Assembly (NCBI GenBank): GCA_002104905.1
Contig: MCFE01000116.1
Span: forward strand, 1-64,000
Length of the DNA: 64,000 bases
From: Basidiobolus meristosporus CBS 931.73
Taxonomy: Eukaryota > Basidiobolomycota > Basidiobolomycetes > Basidiobolales > Basidiobolaceae
Direction: 5' to 3'
The notes under the pieces are model-generated. The model did no database searches, was not told where the DNA came from, and saw only the letters and a program-made list of their open reading frames with translations. This document shows positions 24,201 through 35,473 of the stretch, in pieces. The translations under genes were made by a program, and so were the position numbers. The first letter of the stretch is position 1, and every line of letters starts with the position of its first letter.

Positions 24201-24313
24201 ACACACGCGGTAAAGCTACGAACGTTCCAGCCCACCAAAAAGCCGGACTTGGTTTTCCCGCTGCAGACGTGGGTGGGCCAGAAGATTTTGGATACTGCCG
24301 TGCCGGAGCTCAT
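21203..24313 (-). CDS. GPI1: Gpi1/PIG-Q subunit of the GPI-GlcNAc transferase
   Basis: Thirteen exons: 24176-24313, 23942-24101, 23811-23886, 23489-23753, 23132-23429, 22961-23072, 22783-22897, 22582-22711, 22316-22522, 22120-22259, 21447-22058, 21361-21383 and 21203-21284. Every junction is GT-AG and in phase; the product is 785 residues. The N-terminal third is soluble ([18 protein letters not shown]). The membrane region holds the Gpi1 signature: [62 protein letters not shown]. Near the end comes [20 protein letters not shown]. Gpi1 stabilises the ER complex (Gpi3, Gpi2, Gpi15, Gpi19) that adds GlcNAc to phosphatidylinositol, the first step of GPI anchor synthesis. A basic insert of about 90 residues, rich in Arg, Asp and Ser, interrupts exon 11 compared with typical homologues. 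A small membrane protein gene ends 21 bp upstream of its ATG. Confidence 0.95.
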
Positions 24314-24334
24314 CTTTTCCCAATCCAGTTCGAC

Positions 24335-24749
24335 CTAGAAACTGCCTCTTCTTTGTAGGTGCTCTCTTGCTGAGGTTCTAAAGGGATATCCGATGTTCTA
24401 AAGGTGGGGTGGGTGAGTCGAAGAGAAGCGAGGTGATCCATAGGTGGTGCTGGTGGTGGTACCTTGGTTGACTCGTGATGTGCGATGCGCTCCAAGGGGA
24501 TGAGGATGAGAGAGAAAAGTAGGGAGAGGCCGAGAAACGCGAACAACAACGAGCTCTAGAACAGAGAAAAGGGGGGGGAGGTTGAGGTCAGGTCAAAACG
24601 GGCAATTGGTCGTTACGGGGAAAGCCAACCTTATGGGTAGTCGAGGGGATGTCAAACAGAACTTCGTAGAACTCGGAGAGGCGGTCGAAGCTAGAGGTCA
24701 AAAAACTCAACAGAAATGCCAACACAAACACCACTATCCAATAGCTCAT
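24335..24749 (-). CDS. Unrecognised 91-residue membrane protein upstream of GPI1
   Basis: Three exons (24630-24749, 24463-24555, 24335-24397) join in phase to 91 residues. Residues 1-18 (MSYWIVVFVLAFLLSFLT) are a hydrophobic first helix; residues 41-60 (SSLLFAFLGLSLLFSLILIP) are a second helix coded almost exactly by exon 2. The C-tail is basic (ARREHLQRR-like) and probably cytosolic. Donors are GTTGGC and GTACCA, less regular than in the neighbours but acceptors are good. The stop codon lies only 21 bp before the GPI1 start, on the same strand, which is closer than any other pair here. I do not recognise the family. Small two-helix subunits are common in ER glycosyltransferase complexes, but a link to Gpi1 is only inferred from position. 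It could also be an alternative 5' part of the GPI1 transcript. Confidence 0.5.
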
Positions 24750-25462
24750 AAGCGGGTGCTACCTAAGCTGGTCACTTGTCAAAGTTCCGTCCGTTAGCCT
24801 CACCTCAATTTCTATCAATCGGATCCGATTTTGCCTGGCCGGTTCTCCATTAGGGGCGGTGGAAAATGCTTTTCATCAATGATGTAGTCCGGTTAGGGCT
24901 GGAGTGCGTGAATCAATAACAAATACTGGCAACTCAATCATAATTCTATCCACCATCCATGGCTTCCAAATTGTGGTGCCCCATTCAACACGTGTGATCC
25001 AACCGGTTGACTAGTTGTGTAAGAATTCGGCATTCCTTGTGGTGTTTCTTTGGTTCAAGCGTAAGGATGCGCTGGCCCCCAGAAGTGATTCTGGAGCCAC
25101 GAGAATGTATAGCTTTCACTTGTACCAAGATGTGCTCCAAACCACTGATGGGGTCTCGGATTCAATCGACAGTGGATTTTTTTTCTTGATTTTGCAACGG
25201 CACTTTTTCATTTTCAATGCCATCTTGCAAAGGAACCCCACCCTAAGTACCGTCAGAAGTTTTTTTATTGTTCCCCGATTTCTAGAATGCCAGTGGCTAA
25301 CTGCACGCTTTGCTTAGAAATGGTTTGCCGCTAGGATTCATCCCAATTGATATGATTTCTTGATGCTCTTTTTAGGCTAGATTTGGGTCAGTTCTTTGTA
25401 GTGATACCTATTGTCATTTCCATGAACACTATGGAGTGTTGGTTTGGTTGTATGGTGATGTC
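24750..25462. other. Transition region between gene space and transposon block
   Basis: About 710 bp without a recognised gene. Base composition shifts from balanced to AT-rich around 24.9 kb, and the first transposon sequence begins at 25463. Confidence 0.5.
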
Positions 25463-25718
25463 TGTTGTAAATTTTGTAATTACATCTAAATATTCACTTG
25501 GTTGCTTGGATCATAGTCTACAAATCTTGGAGAATTCTGCCCAAATTCCTTGTTGGGATTTACTTTGTATATTTCACCAAAACATCAGTTTCCCAGGAAA
25601 TGCAAGATCAGCAAGTAGTCCAAACAGCACCAAGCTTTGAACACATGTGCTTGGGACCTTCCTAAACATATTCTACATGCTTGTTCTGTTAAAACTATGT
25701 GAAAGTATGAGTATTACC
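25463..25718 (+). repeat. Copia family-1 LTR, plus orientation, 3' truncated
   Basis: Starts TGTTGTAAATTTTGTAATT and follows the same order of blocks as the LTRs at 25767 and 33640. It breaks off near GAGTATTACCT, before the terminal 90 bp. Confidence 0.8.
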
Positions 25719-25766
25719 TGTAAGAAAAAAAAGTAAGAAAAGGCCAGCAGAATACAGTCATAATAC

Positions 25767-26114
25767 TGTAGTGAATTTTGTAATTCCACCTAAATCCTAA
25801 CCTAACTTGGTCACTTAGATCAATACCTACAGATCTTAGAGAATCCTGAAAAAATTCCTTGTTGAGACCTGCCTAGAATATTATCACCAAAACTTCAGGT
25901 ATTCAGAACATGAAAATTCAATAAGCTGTCCAAACATCCCAGAACCTTGCACACATGTACTTGTGACCTTCCTGAGCCTAATTTAGGTGTTTGTAATGCC
26001 AAAACTATGTAAAAGTATAAATACTACTTTTACATTCAATAAATCATTAAGCAAAAGCCATATAATCTACCTGTGCTCCCAATCACTTCCAATATCTCCA
26101 AGACTCTTACAGCA
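25767..26114 (+). repeat. Copia family-1 LTR, plus orientation, full length
   Basis: 348 bp, ends CTCTTACAGCA. The six bases GGTTAT after it are the start of the family's primer binding site, so this was a 5' LTR whose body has been lost; another LTR begins at once at 26121. Confidence 0.8.
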
Positions 26115-26120
26115 GGTTAT

Positions 26121-26349
26121 TGTTGTAGAACTTGTAACTCCACCCAAATATTCACCTAACTTAGTAACTTAGATCATTACCTACAAATCTTAGAGAATAC
26201 TGACCAAATTCCTTGCTGCAATATACTTGCAATATTTTCACCAAAATGTCAGGTACCAAGTCCATGAAAATTAAATAAGTTGTTAAACAGCCCCAAACTT
26301 TGCACACATGCTCTTACAACCTTCCTAAGCCTATTCTATGTGTTTGTTA
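26121..26349 (+). repeat. Copia family-1 LTR, plus orientation, 3' truncated
   Basis: Starts TGTTGTAGAACTTG and is cut at 26349 by the end of the minus-strand Copia copy A. Confidence 0.75.
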
Positions 26350-26443
26350 TGTTGTAAGAGTCTTGGAGATATTGGAAGTGATTGGGAGCATAAGTAGATT
26401 ATGTGGTTTTCACTTAATGATTTATTGAATGTAAAAGTAGCTT

Positions 26444-29400
26444 CATGTATGAGATGATGTCTAATATCTATGTGTTTGGTTCTAGCATGAGAAGTTGGAT
26501 TTCTACCTAGTTGTATACATCCTTGATTATCTTGAAATGATGTAATAGGCATTTTTTGACATAGGCCTAAATCTGTAAAAAGCTTTCTTAACCACATTGC
26601 TTCTATTGTAGCTTCACAGGCTGCCATGAACTCTGCCTCTGTGGTAGAAAGTGCTTTGGTTGGTTGCTTTCTTGAGTTCCATGAAATTGCTCCTTTGCAG
26701 TAAAGAAAGGTGTATCCTGTGGTGGATCTTCTGTCTTCTAAATTTTGTCCCCAATCCGCATCAGAGTATCCCACAATATCCTGTTCTGAATCCTTATAAG
26801 TGTATCTTAAGCAGATATCAGCAGTTCCTTTTAGGTATCTAAGAATCCACTTAACTGCTGCAATATGATCAGATCCATAGTTCTGATTATGTTGGCTGAC
26901 AACTACCACTGAGTATGAGATATCTGGATGTATTCCAAGCATGACATACATCAGACTGCTGACCATAGATTGATAAGGAAAGTAAGGGCTTTCAGATGGC
27001 ACCAAGCTCTCTTGATTTGGTTGAGTTTTGACCAAGTTAAGGTTGTCTTCATTGGGGTAGCTGCTGGTTTACAGTCTTCCATTTGGTACTTCTTTAGTAT
27101 ATCTTGAATAAACTTGGATTGGCTTAGGGGAGTAGTCTGGATACTTCTGTCTATGGAGAACTTAATCCCTAAGTAGTAACTGAGTTCTCCTAGATTGGAC
27201 ATCTTGAACCCTTTAGATAGGCTGTATTTAGTCTCTTCCAATGTTGCTTGGTTATTGGTTGCTATAGTAAGATCATCCACATATAGAGCTAACAGAACAG
27301 GATTTGCTCTATCTAGCTTATAGTATATACTGTAGTCAGCATTACTCCTTTTGAAACTCAAAGATTCCAAATCAGAATCTATCTTGCAATACCAGGCTCT
27401 TGGTGATTGTTTGAGACCATATAGTGACTTTTTAAGCTTGCAGACCAAATGGGGATTATCATGGTCAACAAACCCATCAGGCTGGTCCATATACATGTTC
27501 TCATCAAGTTCTCCATTCAAAAATGCAGTTTTTACATCCATTTGATGAATAAAAAACTTATATTTGGCTGCAATAGCCAATATCAATCTAATGGAATCAA
27601 ACTTGGCTATTGGTGCAAAGGGCTCAGTTTAGTCAAGTCCTTTTGTTTGAGAGTATCCTTTGGCCATAAGTCTTGCTTTTTGACTTTCAATTGCACCATC
27701 AGCCTTGTATTTTGTCTTGAAGACCCATCTGCATCCAATCAATTTTTGGTTAATTGATAATTTGACTAAGTCCCAAGTTTGATTTTCCATCAGGCCCTGA
27801 TATTTGTCAGTCATTGCAGACCTCCAAAACTTCATTGGAGGGCTATTTAGGGCCTCTTTTAGAGTCTGGGGCTCATCAATATGGACTGAATAGGCATAGG
27901 CTAAGTTTGTGCCCTGATTGATATAGTAATTTGGGCTATTTCTTGTCTGATTGGATCTCCAGGCATTTGATACTGGAATGATTGCTTCTGGAATATTCCT
28001 GGGCACTGATTCTGGCTGAACCACGGTTGTAGAGTCCTCTGGAATGAAAAAATTCTCATTGTTTTGCTCTGATTCAATCCTGACAATTGGTGGACTTGAG
28101 ATCAAATTTTTGTCATCACCTGATGTCATTTTTTGTGAAAATTTTGAATTTTCATCAAACAACACATCCCTGGACTTGATAAGCTTCTTTGCTTTGGTAT
28201 TGTAGAGTCTGTATGCCTTACTCTCATTGCAGTAGCCCAAAAATATGCATTTTACACTTTTTGGCTCAAATTTTGACTGATTTCCGGCCAGTTTTTTGGC
28301 ATATGCTGTACACCCAAATATTCTTAGATGTTCTGCACTTGGTCTGTATCCATACCATGCTCCAAATGGAGTAGAATCATAAAGTATTCTGTTATAACTC
28401 CTATTTTTAAGATATACAGCAGTGGCAATTGATTCCACCCAAAAATCATAGGATAATTTTTGATCATGGATCATAGATCCTGCCATATCAATTATTGATC
28501 TGTTAGCTTGTTCTGCTACTCCATTTTGCTGTGGGGAGTATGGTACAGCAGTCTCTTGCTTTATCCCATGAATTTGGAGAAGTGGATGAAGAGTTTTGAG
28601 GTATATTCTCCACCATTGTCAGAGCTTATTTTCTTGGTTTTTTCACCAGTTTCTCTCTCCACCATGGCTTTAAACTCCCTGAACTTAGACAGAGCTTCTT
28701 CCTTTCTCTCCATGAAGTAGACCCATGTGTATCTTGTATAATCATCAATAAAAGTGATTAAATACTTCATCCCGCCTAAGGATAAATTTTGCATAGGTCC
28801 ACACAGATCTGAGTGAATTAGATCTAGTTTTTTCTCAGTTTTGATTAACCCAGAGCTCTTGAACAATTGTCTGGCTTGTTTCCCATATATGCAGGCTTCA
28901 CAGTGGTCCAAATTAGCTGGGGGATCAATTTTCACTCCAAAAATTAGCTGATCTTTGATCATTTTACGCAAATAATCAAAATTGATGTGTCCAAATCTCC
29001 TGTGCCAAAGCATTGGTGTTTCTTCATTTAAGTTACTTATATTGGCCTCCAAATATGATGGAATGTAAGTCAAGTTGTATAGATTCTGATCTCTGATGCC
29101 CAAAGCAATATGGGCACCATTTTGAGCAGTGATCCTGCATCCAGAATTGTCAAAACTAAAACTGAGTCCTTCTGCTGTGGCCTTGCTTACAGAGAGTAGG
29201 TTCTTGGCTATTTCTGGTACATAGAGTACTTCTTTAAAGGTCAGCGTATGGCTTCCTTCACTGCTTCTTAGGTTTACTTGGATAGTTCCTTCTCCCACTG
29301 CATCAAGTTTCCTATTGTCACCCATGAAAACCTTCTTAATTGGAATTTCTTGATATTGGGTAAAAAGTTCTTTTTGGTGTGTAAAGTGATGAGATGCTCC

Positions 29401-30259
29401 AGAGTCAATATACCACATCTGAGAATCCTTGTTTGTGGTCATATTTAGTGCAGATATGAATAGTCTATCTTCAGTTGTTGCAGCATTTCCATATTCAGGC
29501 TTCTTTTGCTGATTATCTTTCTTTTTGAGACACCGGTCTGATGTGTGTCCTTTCCATTTGCAGTAGTTACAAAACAGGCTGCTGTTGCCTTTGTAGGGTC
29601 TTGGGTACCTCCTTTGTTGGTTATCAGTGCTTATTAAAGCATTTTCTTCTTCCTTCTTATTGGTGCTTGTTTTTCTTGATTCTTCATCCAGGAGCCTTCC
29701 ATATATGTAATTTAAGGTTAAATCTTCAGTTCTGGACTCTAGGGCTGATACAAGGCCCTAAAACTCATCTGTCAGGCTATTCAGGATGGTAACTATCACA
29801 TCCTCATCAGTAGTTGGTATGCCCACAGATTCCATCTCATCTACCAGCAGGGTAATTCTGTAATTAGATTTTCATTTCTTCTCCTGGCAGCATCTTTGTA
29901 GTAAAGAATTTTTGTCTCAGATATATTTTCTTGGCAGCTGAACATGACTGGTAGGTATCTTCTAATGCCTTCCAGGCATTCTTTGCTGTTTTTGCTCTTG
30001 AGCATTGAATTAGCAATTTGTCCTTGATATTAAGGCAAATGCAGTTAAAGGCACTTTGTTCTTTCTTCTGGTACTTTAAGGCTTCCTCTCCCACGTTTTT
30101 AGGAGGGCATTCTTCTCCCATGACAATATCCCAAAGGCCTCTTTCTTGTAGCAGCATCTTCATCTTCAACTTCCAGACTTGGTAGTTAGATCCATCCAAC
30201 TTTTCAGCAGAGGGAAAAATTCCAGTAATAGTAGTAGTAGATATTGCAGAGAGTGACAG
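26444..30259 (-). pseudogene. Copia copy A gag-pol remains
   Basis: In element order: gag (about 30240-29864, SAEKLDGSNYQVWKLKMKML), zinc knuckle CNYCKWKGHTSDRC near 29560, protease WYIDSGASHHFTH near 29410, integrase HHCC zinc site (HRRFGHINFDYL to CEACIYGKQ) and DDE core with FIDDYTRYTWVYFM and SSDNGGEY (28561-29442), the integrase C-terminal part (27629-28486), reverse transcriptase with QMDVKTAFLNGELDE, YGLKQSPRAWY and LYVDDLTIA, and RNase H (WILRYLKGTADICLRY, DNQGCIQLGRNP). Breaks: a frameshift in gag at 29864, a frameshift at about 28565 after the integrase core, a nonsense TAA at about 27630 in LDYTE, and a frameshift at about 27000 between RT and RH. It cannot make an intact polyprotein. 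The catalytic YVDD box itself is intact. Confidence 0.9.
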
Positions 30260-30275
30260 CTCAGGGCTGATAACC
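30260..30275 (-). other. Primer binding site of Copia copy A
   Basis: GGTTATCAGCCCTGAG directly inside the 5' LTR on the element strand. Position and the GGTTATCAG core resemble the initiator-tRNA-type sites of Copia elements; the tRNA itself is not in the window. Confidence 0.5.
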
Positions 30276-30606
30276 TGTTGTAAGAGTCTTGGAGATATTG
30301 GTAGTGATTGGGAGAACAAGTAGATTATGTGGTTTTCACTTAATGATTTATTGAATGTAAAAGTAGTATTTATACTTTTACCTGGTCTTGGCATTGCAAA
30401 CATGTAGAATAGGTTAAGGAAGGTCCCAAGAACATGTGTGCAAAGTTTGGGGCTGTTTGGACAACCTTGAGAATTTTCATGTTCTGGGTAAATATTCTAA
30501 GTAAATCCTGACAAGGAATTTGGTCAGTATTCTCTAGGATTTGCAGGTAATGATCTAAGTGACTAAGCTAGGTGAATATTTAGGTGGAAATACAAATTTT
30601 ACAACA
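30276..30606 (-). repeat. 5' LTR of Copia copy A
   Basis: 331 bp with TGTTGTAA and TTACAACA ends. Slightly shorter than the 349-bp full form because of small internal deletions around GGTAAATATTC. Confidence 0.85.
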
Positions 30607-33600
30607 ATAAGTGTATCTTAAGCAGATATTAGCAGTTCCTTTTAGGTATCTAAAAATCCGCTTAACTGCTGCAATATGATCAGATCCATAGTTCTGATGT
30701 TGTTGGCTGACAACTACCACTGAGTATGAGATATCTGGACATGTTCCAATCATGATATACATCATACTGTCAACCATTGATTGATAGGGAAAGTCAGGGC
30801 TCTCAGATGGCACCAAGCTCTCTTGATTTGGTTGAGTTTTGCCCAAGTTAAGGTTGTCTTCATTGGGGTAGCTGCTGGTTTACAGTCTTCCATTTGGTAC
30901 TTCTTTAGTATATCTTGAATAAACTTGGATTGGCTTAGGGGAATAGTCTGGGTACTTCTGTCTATAGAGAACTTAATCCCTAGGTAGCAACTGAGTACTT
31001 CTAGATCGGACATCTTGGACTCCTTAGATAGGCTGTATTTAGTCTCTTCCAATGTTGCTAGGTTATTGGTTGCTATAGTAAGATCATCCACATATAGAGC
31101 TAATAGAACTGGATTTGCTCTATCTAGCTTATAGTATATACTATAGTCAGCATTACTCCTCTTGAAACTCAAAGATTCCAAATCAGAATCTATCTTGCAA
31201 TCCCAGGCTCTTGGTTATTGTTTGAGACCATATAGTGACTTTCTAAGCTTGCAGACCAAATGGGGGTTATCTTGGTCAACAAACCCATCAGGCTGGTCCA
31301 TATACACATCCTCATCAGGTTCTTCATTCAAAATGCAGTTTTTACATCCATTTGATGAATAAAAACCTTATATTTGGCTTCAATAGCCAATATCAATCAA
31401 ATGGAATTAAACTTGGCTATTGGTGCAAAGGTCTCAGTATAGTCAAGTCCTTTTGTTTGAGAGTATCCTTTGGCCATAAGTCTTGCTTTGTAGTGTCTGT
31501 ATGCTTTACTCTCATTGCAGTGGCCCAATAAAATGCATTTTACACTTTTTGGCTCAAATTTTGACTGATTTCTGGGCAGCTTCTTGGCATATGCTGTACA
31601 CCCAAGTATTCTTAGATGTTCTGCACTTGGTCTGTACCCATACCATGCTTCAAATGGAGTACAACCACAAAGTATTCTGTTATAACTCCTGTTTTTAAGA
31701 TATACAGCAGTGGCAATTGATTCCACCCAAAAATCATAGGATAATTTTTGATCATGGATCATAGATCTTACCATATCAATCATTGATCTGTTAGCACATT
31801 GTGCTACTCTATTTTGCTGTTGGGAGTATGGTACAGTAGTCTCTTGCTTTATCCCATGAATTTGATCTGTTAGCTTGTTCTGCTACTCCATTTTGCTGTG
31901 GGGAGTATGGTACAGCAGTCTCTTGCTTTATCCCATGAATTTGGAGAAGTGGATGAAGAGTTTTGAGGTATATTCTCCACCATTGTCAGAGCTTATTTTC
32001 TTGACTTTTTACCAGTTTCTCTCTCCACTATGGCGTTACACTGCCTGAACTTAGACAGAGCTTCTTCCTATCTCTCCATGAAGTAGACCCATGTGTATCT
32101 TGTATAATCATCAATAAAGGCAATGCAATACTTCATCCCTCCTAAGGATAATTTTGCATAGGTCCACACAGTTCTGAGTGAATTAGATCTAATTTTTTCT
32201 CAGTTTTGATTAATCCAGAGCTCTTGAGCAGTTGTCTGGCTTGTTTCCCACATATGCAGGCTTCACAGTGCTCCAAATTTGCTGGGGGATCAGTTTTCAC
32301 TCCCAAAATTAGCTGATCTTTGATCATTTTGCGCAAATAATCAAAATTGATGTGCCCAAATCTCCTGTGCCAAAGCATTGGTGTTTCCTCATTTAAGTTA
32401 CTTATATTGGCTTCCAAATATGATGGAATATAAGTTAACTTGTATAGGTTCTGATCTCTGATACCCAAAGCAAGATGGGCACCATTTTGGTCAGTGATCC
32501 TGCATCCAGAATTGTCAAAACTAAAACTGAATCCTTCTGCTGTGGCCTTGCTTACAGAGAGTAGGTTCTTGGCTATTTCTGGTACATAGAGTACTTCTTT
32601 AAAGGTCAGTGTATGGCTTCCTTCACTGCTTCTTAGGTTTACTAGGATAGTTCCTTCTCCCACTGCATCAAGTTTCCTATTGTCACCCATGAAAACCTTC
32701 TTGATTGGAATTTCTTGATATTGGGTAAAAAGTTCTTTTTGGTGTGTAAAGTGATGAGATGCTCCAGAGTCAATATACCATGTCTGAGAATCCTTGTTTG
32801 TTGTCATCTCTAGTGCAGATATGAATAGTCTATCTTCAGTTGTTGCTGCATTTCCATATTCTGGCTTTTTCTGCTAACAATCTTTCTTTTTGAAGCACCG
32901 GTCTGATATGTGTCCTTTCCCTTTGCAGTAGTTACAAAACAGGTTGCTGTTGCCTTTGTAGGGCCTTGAGTACCTCCTTTGTTTGTTATCATTGCTTATT
33001 AAAGCATTTTCTTTTTCATTCTTATTGGCACTTGCTTTCTTAATTCATTATCCAGGAGTCTTCCATATGCGTAATTTAAGGTCAGATCTTCAGTCTGGAC
33101 TCTAGGGCTGATACAAGTCCCTGAAACTTGTCTGTTAGGCTGTTCAGAATGGTAACTATCACATCCTCATCAGTAGTTGGTACACCCACAGATTCCATTT
33201 CATCAACCAGCAGGGTAATTCTGTTACTTAGATTTTTCATTTCTTCTCCTGGCTGCATCTTTGTAGTAAAGAATTTTTTTCTCAGATAAATTCTGTTGGC
33301 AGCTGAACATGACTAGTGGGTGTCTTCTAATGCCTTCCAGGCATTCCTTGCTGCTTTTGCTCTTGAGCATTGAATAAGCAATTTGTCTTTAACATTCATG
33401 TAAATGCAGTGAAAGGCACTTTGCTCTTTCTTCTGGTACTTTAAGACTTCCTCTCCCACATTTTTAGGAGGGCATTCTTCCCCATGACAATACCCTAAAG
33501 GCATCTTTCTTGTAGCAGCATCTTCATCTTCACCTTCCACACTTGGTAGTTAGATCCACCCAACTTTTCAGCAGAGGGAAAAATTCCAGTAATAGCAGTA

Positions 33601-33624
33601 GTAGACACTGCAGAGAGTGACAGC
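30607..33624 (-). pseudogene. Copia copy B gag-pol remains
   Basis: Gag (about 33610-33313), zinc-knuckle region near 32930, protease WYIDSGASHHFTH near 32770, integrase HHCC and part of the core (32142-32807), integrase C-terminus fused to RT (31397-31783), RT with LYVDDLTIA (30762-31181) and the start of RH. An internal deletion joins CNESKAYRHY of the integrase tail to KARLMAKGYSQTKGLDYTE of the RT, losing the linker. A 79-bp direct duplication lies at 31785-31942. Several stops and frameshifts separate the frames. Here LDYTE is intact, unlike in copy A. Confidence 0.88.
31785..31942. repeat. 79-bp tandem duplication inside Copia copy B
   Basis: Unit 1 is 31785-31863 and unit 2 is 31864-31942. 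Both start GATCTGTTAGC and end ATCCCATGAATTT, with several mismatches between them. Other copies of the family have one unit. Confidence 0.9.
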
Positions 33625-33639
33625 TTGGGGCTCATAACC

Positions 33640-33988
33640 TGTTGTAAGAGTCTTGGAAATACTGGAAGTGATTGGGAGAACAAGCAGATTATGTGGTTTT
33701 CACTTAATGATCTATTGAATACAAAAGTAGTATTTATACTTTTGCATAGTCTTGGCATTACAAGCATGAGGAGTAGCTTATGGAAGATCCCAAGAACATG
33801 TGTGCAGAGTTTGGGGGTGTTTGGACAACTTATCTAATTTTCATGTTCTGGGTACCTGGTATTTTGGTGAAAATATTCAAAGTAAATCCCAACAAGAAAT
33901 TTGGTCATTATTCTCTAGGATTTGAAGGTAGTGATCTAAGTTACTAAGTTAGGACAATATTTAGGTGGAATTATAAACATTTACAACA
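33640..33988 (-). repeat. 5' LTR of Copia copy B, full length
   Basis: 349 bp, TGTTGTAA to TTACAACA. It serves as the reference for the family. Confidence 0.85.
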
Positions 33989-34277
33989 TGTTATGCCAGA
34001 CTATGCAAAAGTACAAATAATACTTTTACATTCATTAGATCATTAAGTTAAAGTCATAAAATCTACTTGTTCTCCCAATCACTTCCAATATCTCCAAAAC
34101 TCTTACAACCAATTATTAGCACCAAGCTGTCACTCTCCATATTGTCTATTACTACTACAACTGGAACTTTACCCTCTGCTGAGATGTAGCATGGATCTGA
34201 CTGCCAAGTGTGGAAGGTGAAGATGACAATGCTGCTGCTACAAGAAAGAGGCCTTTGGGATATCTTTATGAGAGAAG
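33989..34277 (+). mobile_element. Copia family-1 fragment (LTR end, primer site, gag start), plus
   Basis: 33989-34110 is the last 120 bp of an LTR in plus orientation, followed by the leader and the first part of gag up to CTTTGGGATATC. It is cut by the LTR at 34278. Confidence 0.75.
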
Positions 34278-34626
34278 TGCTGTAATAGTCTTGGAGATAT
34301 AGGAAGTGATTGCGAGAACAAGTAGATTATGTGATTTTTACTTAATGATTTATTTAATGTAAAAGTAGTATTTATACTTTTACACAATCTTGGCATAAAA
34401 AGCATGTAGAATAGGTTTAGGAAGGTCCCAACAACATGTGTGCAATGTTTTGGGCTGCTTGGACAACCTCAAGAGTCTTCATGTCTAGGTACCTGATATT
34501 TTGGTGAAAATATTACCAGAAAATTCTGACAAGGAATTTGGTCAGTATTCTCAAGGATTTTAAGGAAATGCTCTAAGTTACCAAGTTAGATGAATATTTA
34601 AGTGGAATTACAAATCTGTTACAACA
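34278..34626 (-). repeat. Solo Copia family-1 LTR, minus orientation
   Basis: 349 bp from TGCTGTAATAG to TTACAACA with no element body on either side. The 5-bp flanks (AGAAG, ACTGT) do not match, so it probably formed by recombination. Confidence 0.8.
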
Positions 34627-35365
34627 ACTGTTACATTCAATAAGACATCAAGTAAATGCCAGATAGTTTATGTGCTCTCCTAATCATTTCCAATATCTCC
34701 AAGACTCCTACAACAGGATATGTGCTCCAAGCTGTCACTCTTTGCAATATCTACTATTGCTGTTACTGGAATTTCATCCTCTGCTGAAAAGTTGGATGGA
34801 TCAAACTAACAAGTGTGGATGATGAAGATGCACTACAAGAAAGAGGTCTTTTGTATATTGTCATGGGAGAAGAATTGCTATAGACATAGGAGAGGAAGCC
34901 TTGAGTACCAGAACAAAGAACAAAGTTCCAATAACTGCATTTGCCTTAATGATAACAACAAAGTGCTAATTCAATGCTCAAGAGCAAAAACAGCAAAGAA
35001 TGCCCAAAAGGCATTAGAAGACACCTACCAGTCATGTTTAGCTGTTAAGAAGATGTATCTTAGACAAAAATTCTTTACTACACAGATGCTGCCAGGAGAA
35101 GAAAATGCAAAATCTAATTGACAAAATTGTCCTGTCAGTTGATCATATGGAATTAGTAGGCACACCAACTACTGATGAGGATGTTGTAGTAGCCATCCTG
35201 AATAGCCTGACAGACAAGCTACTGGGCCTTGTATTGGCCCCAGAATTCAGAACTAGGGATTTGATCTTAAATAACATGTATAGAAGGCTCCTGGACAAAG
35301 AATTAAGACACTCAAGCACCAATAAAAAGGACAAAGACAATGCCTTGATAAGCAATGATAACTAG
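34627..35365 (+). mobile_element. Copia family-1 fragment (LTR end and gag), plus
   Basis: 34627-34715 is an LTR 3' end. Then follow leader and gag, with conserved pieces such as KVLIQCSRAKTAKNAQKALEDT, KKMYLRQKFFTTQMLPGEE and GTPTTDEDVVVAILNSLTDK in two frames. It ends shortly before the Gypsy LTR at 35382. Confidence 0.8.
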
Positions 35366-35381
35366 CAAAGAAGGTACCTGA

Positions 35382-35473
35382 TGTGAGTACTAAATGCAAT
35401 ACCCACTCTTTACCCAAGAGTTTTCCTCAGAGTCCTACCTGAAGTCCCCCAGTATCCTCCCTATGATTCCCCC
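35382..35473 (+). repeat. Truncated 5' LTR of the Gypsy element
   Basis: Matches the first 90 bp of the LTRs at 41614 and 42859 (TGTGAGTACTAAATGC to GATTCCCCCAC), then switches to gag. Confidence 0.8.

Larger units (their letters stand above)
26350..30606 (-). mobile_element. Copia family-1 retrotransposon, copy A (broken)
   Basis: Minus-strand element of about 4.26 kb. The 5' LTR is 30276-30606 (TGTTGTAA.. to TTACAACA). The primer binding site 30260-30275 reads GGTTATCAGCCCTGAG on the element strand. The 3' end is damaged: the RNase H frame (IRHHLIHEA) is joined directly to the middle of the 3' LTR, leaving only 26350-26443 and removing the polypurine tract. No target duplication is found: the outer flanks are another LTR on the left and the RNase H of copy B on the right. 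Gene order gag-PR-IN-RT-RH defines Copia (Ty1/Pseudoviridae type). Confidence 0.9.
30607..33988 (-). mobile_element. Copia family-1 retrotransposon, copy B (3' end missing)
   Basis: Begins at its 5' LTR (33640-33988) and runs leftwards until it stops in RNase H at ICLRYTY, where copy A's LTR begins. Its own RH C-terminus and 3' LTR are absent. The missing part is not found on the far side of copy A, so the join is a recombination or deletion rather than a simple nested insertion. Confidence 0.85.

Noticed and set aside
30276-30403. N-terminal 40 residues of a gag frame starting in the LTR of copy A
   Set aside because: The Met lies inside the LTR and the primer site; true gag starts further in.
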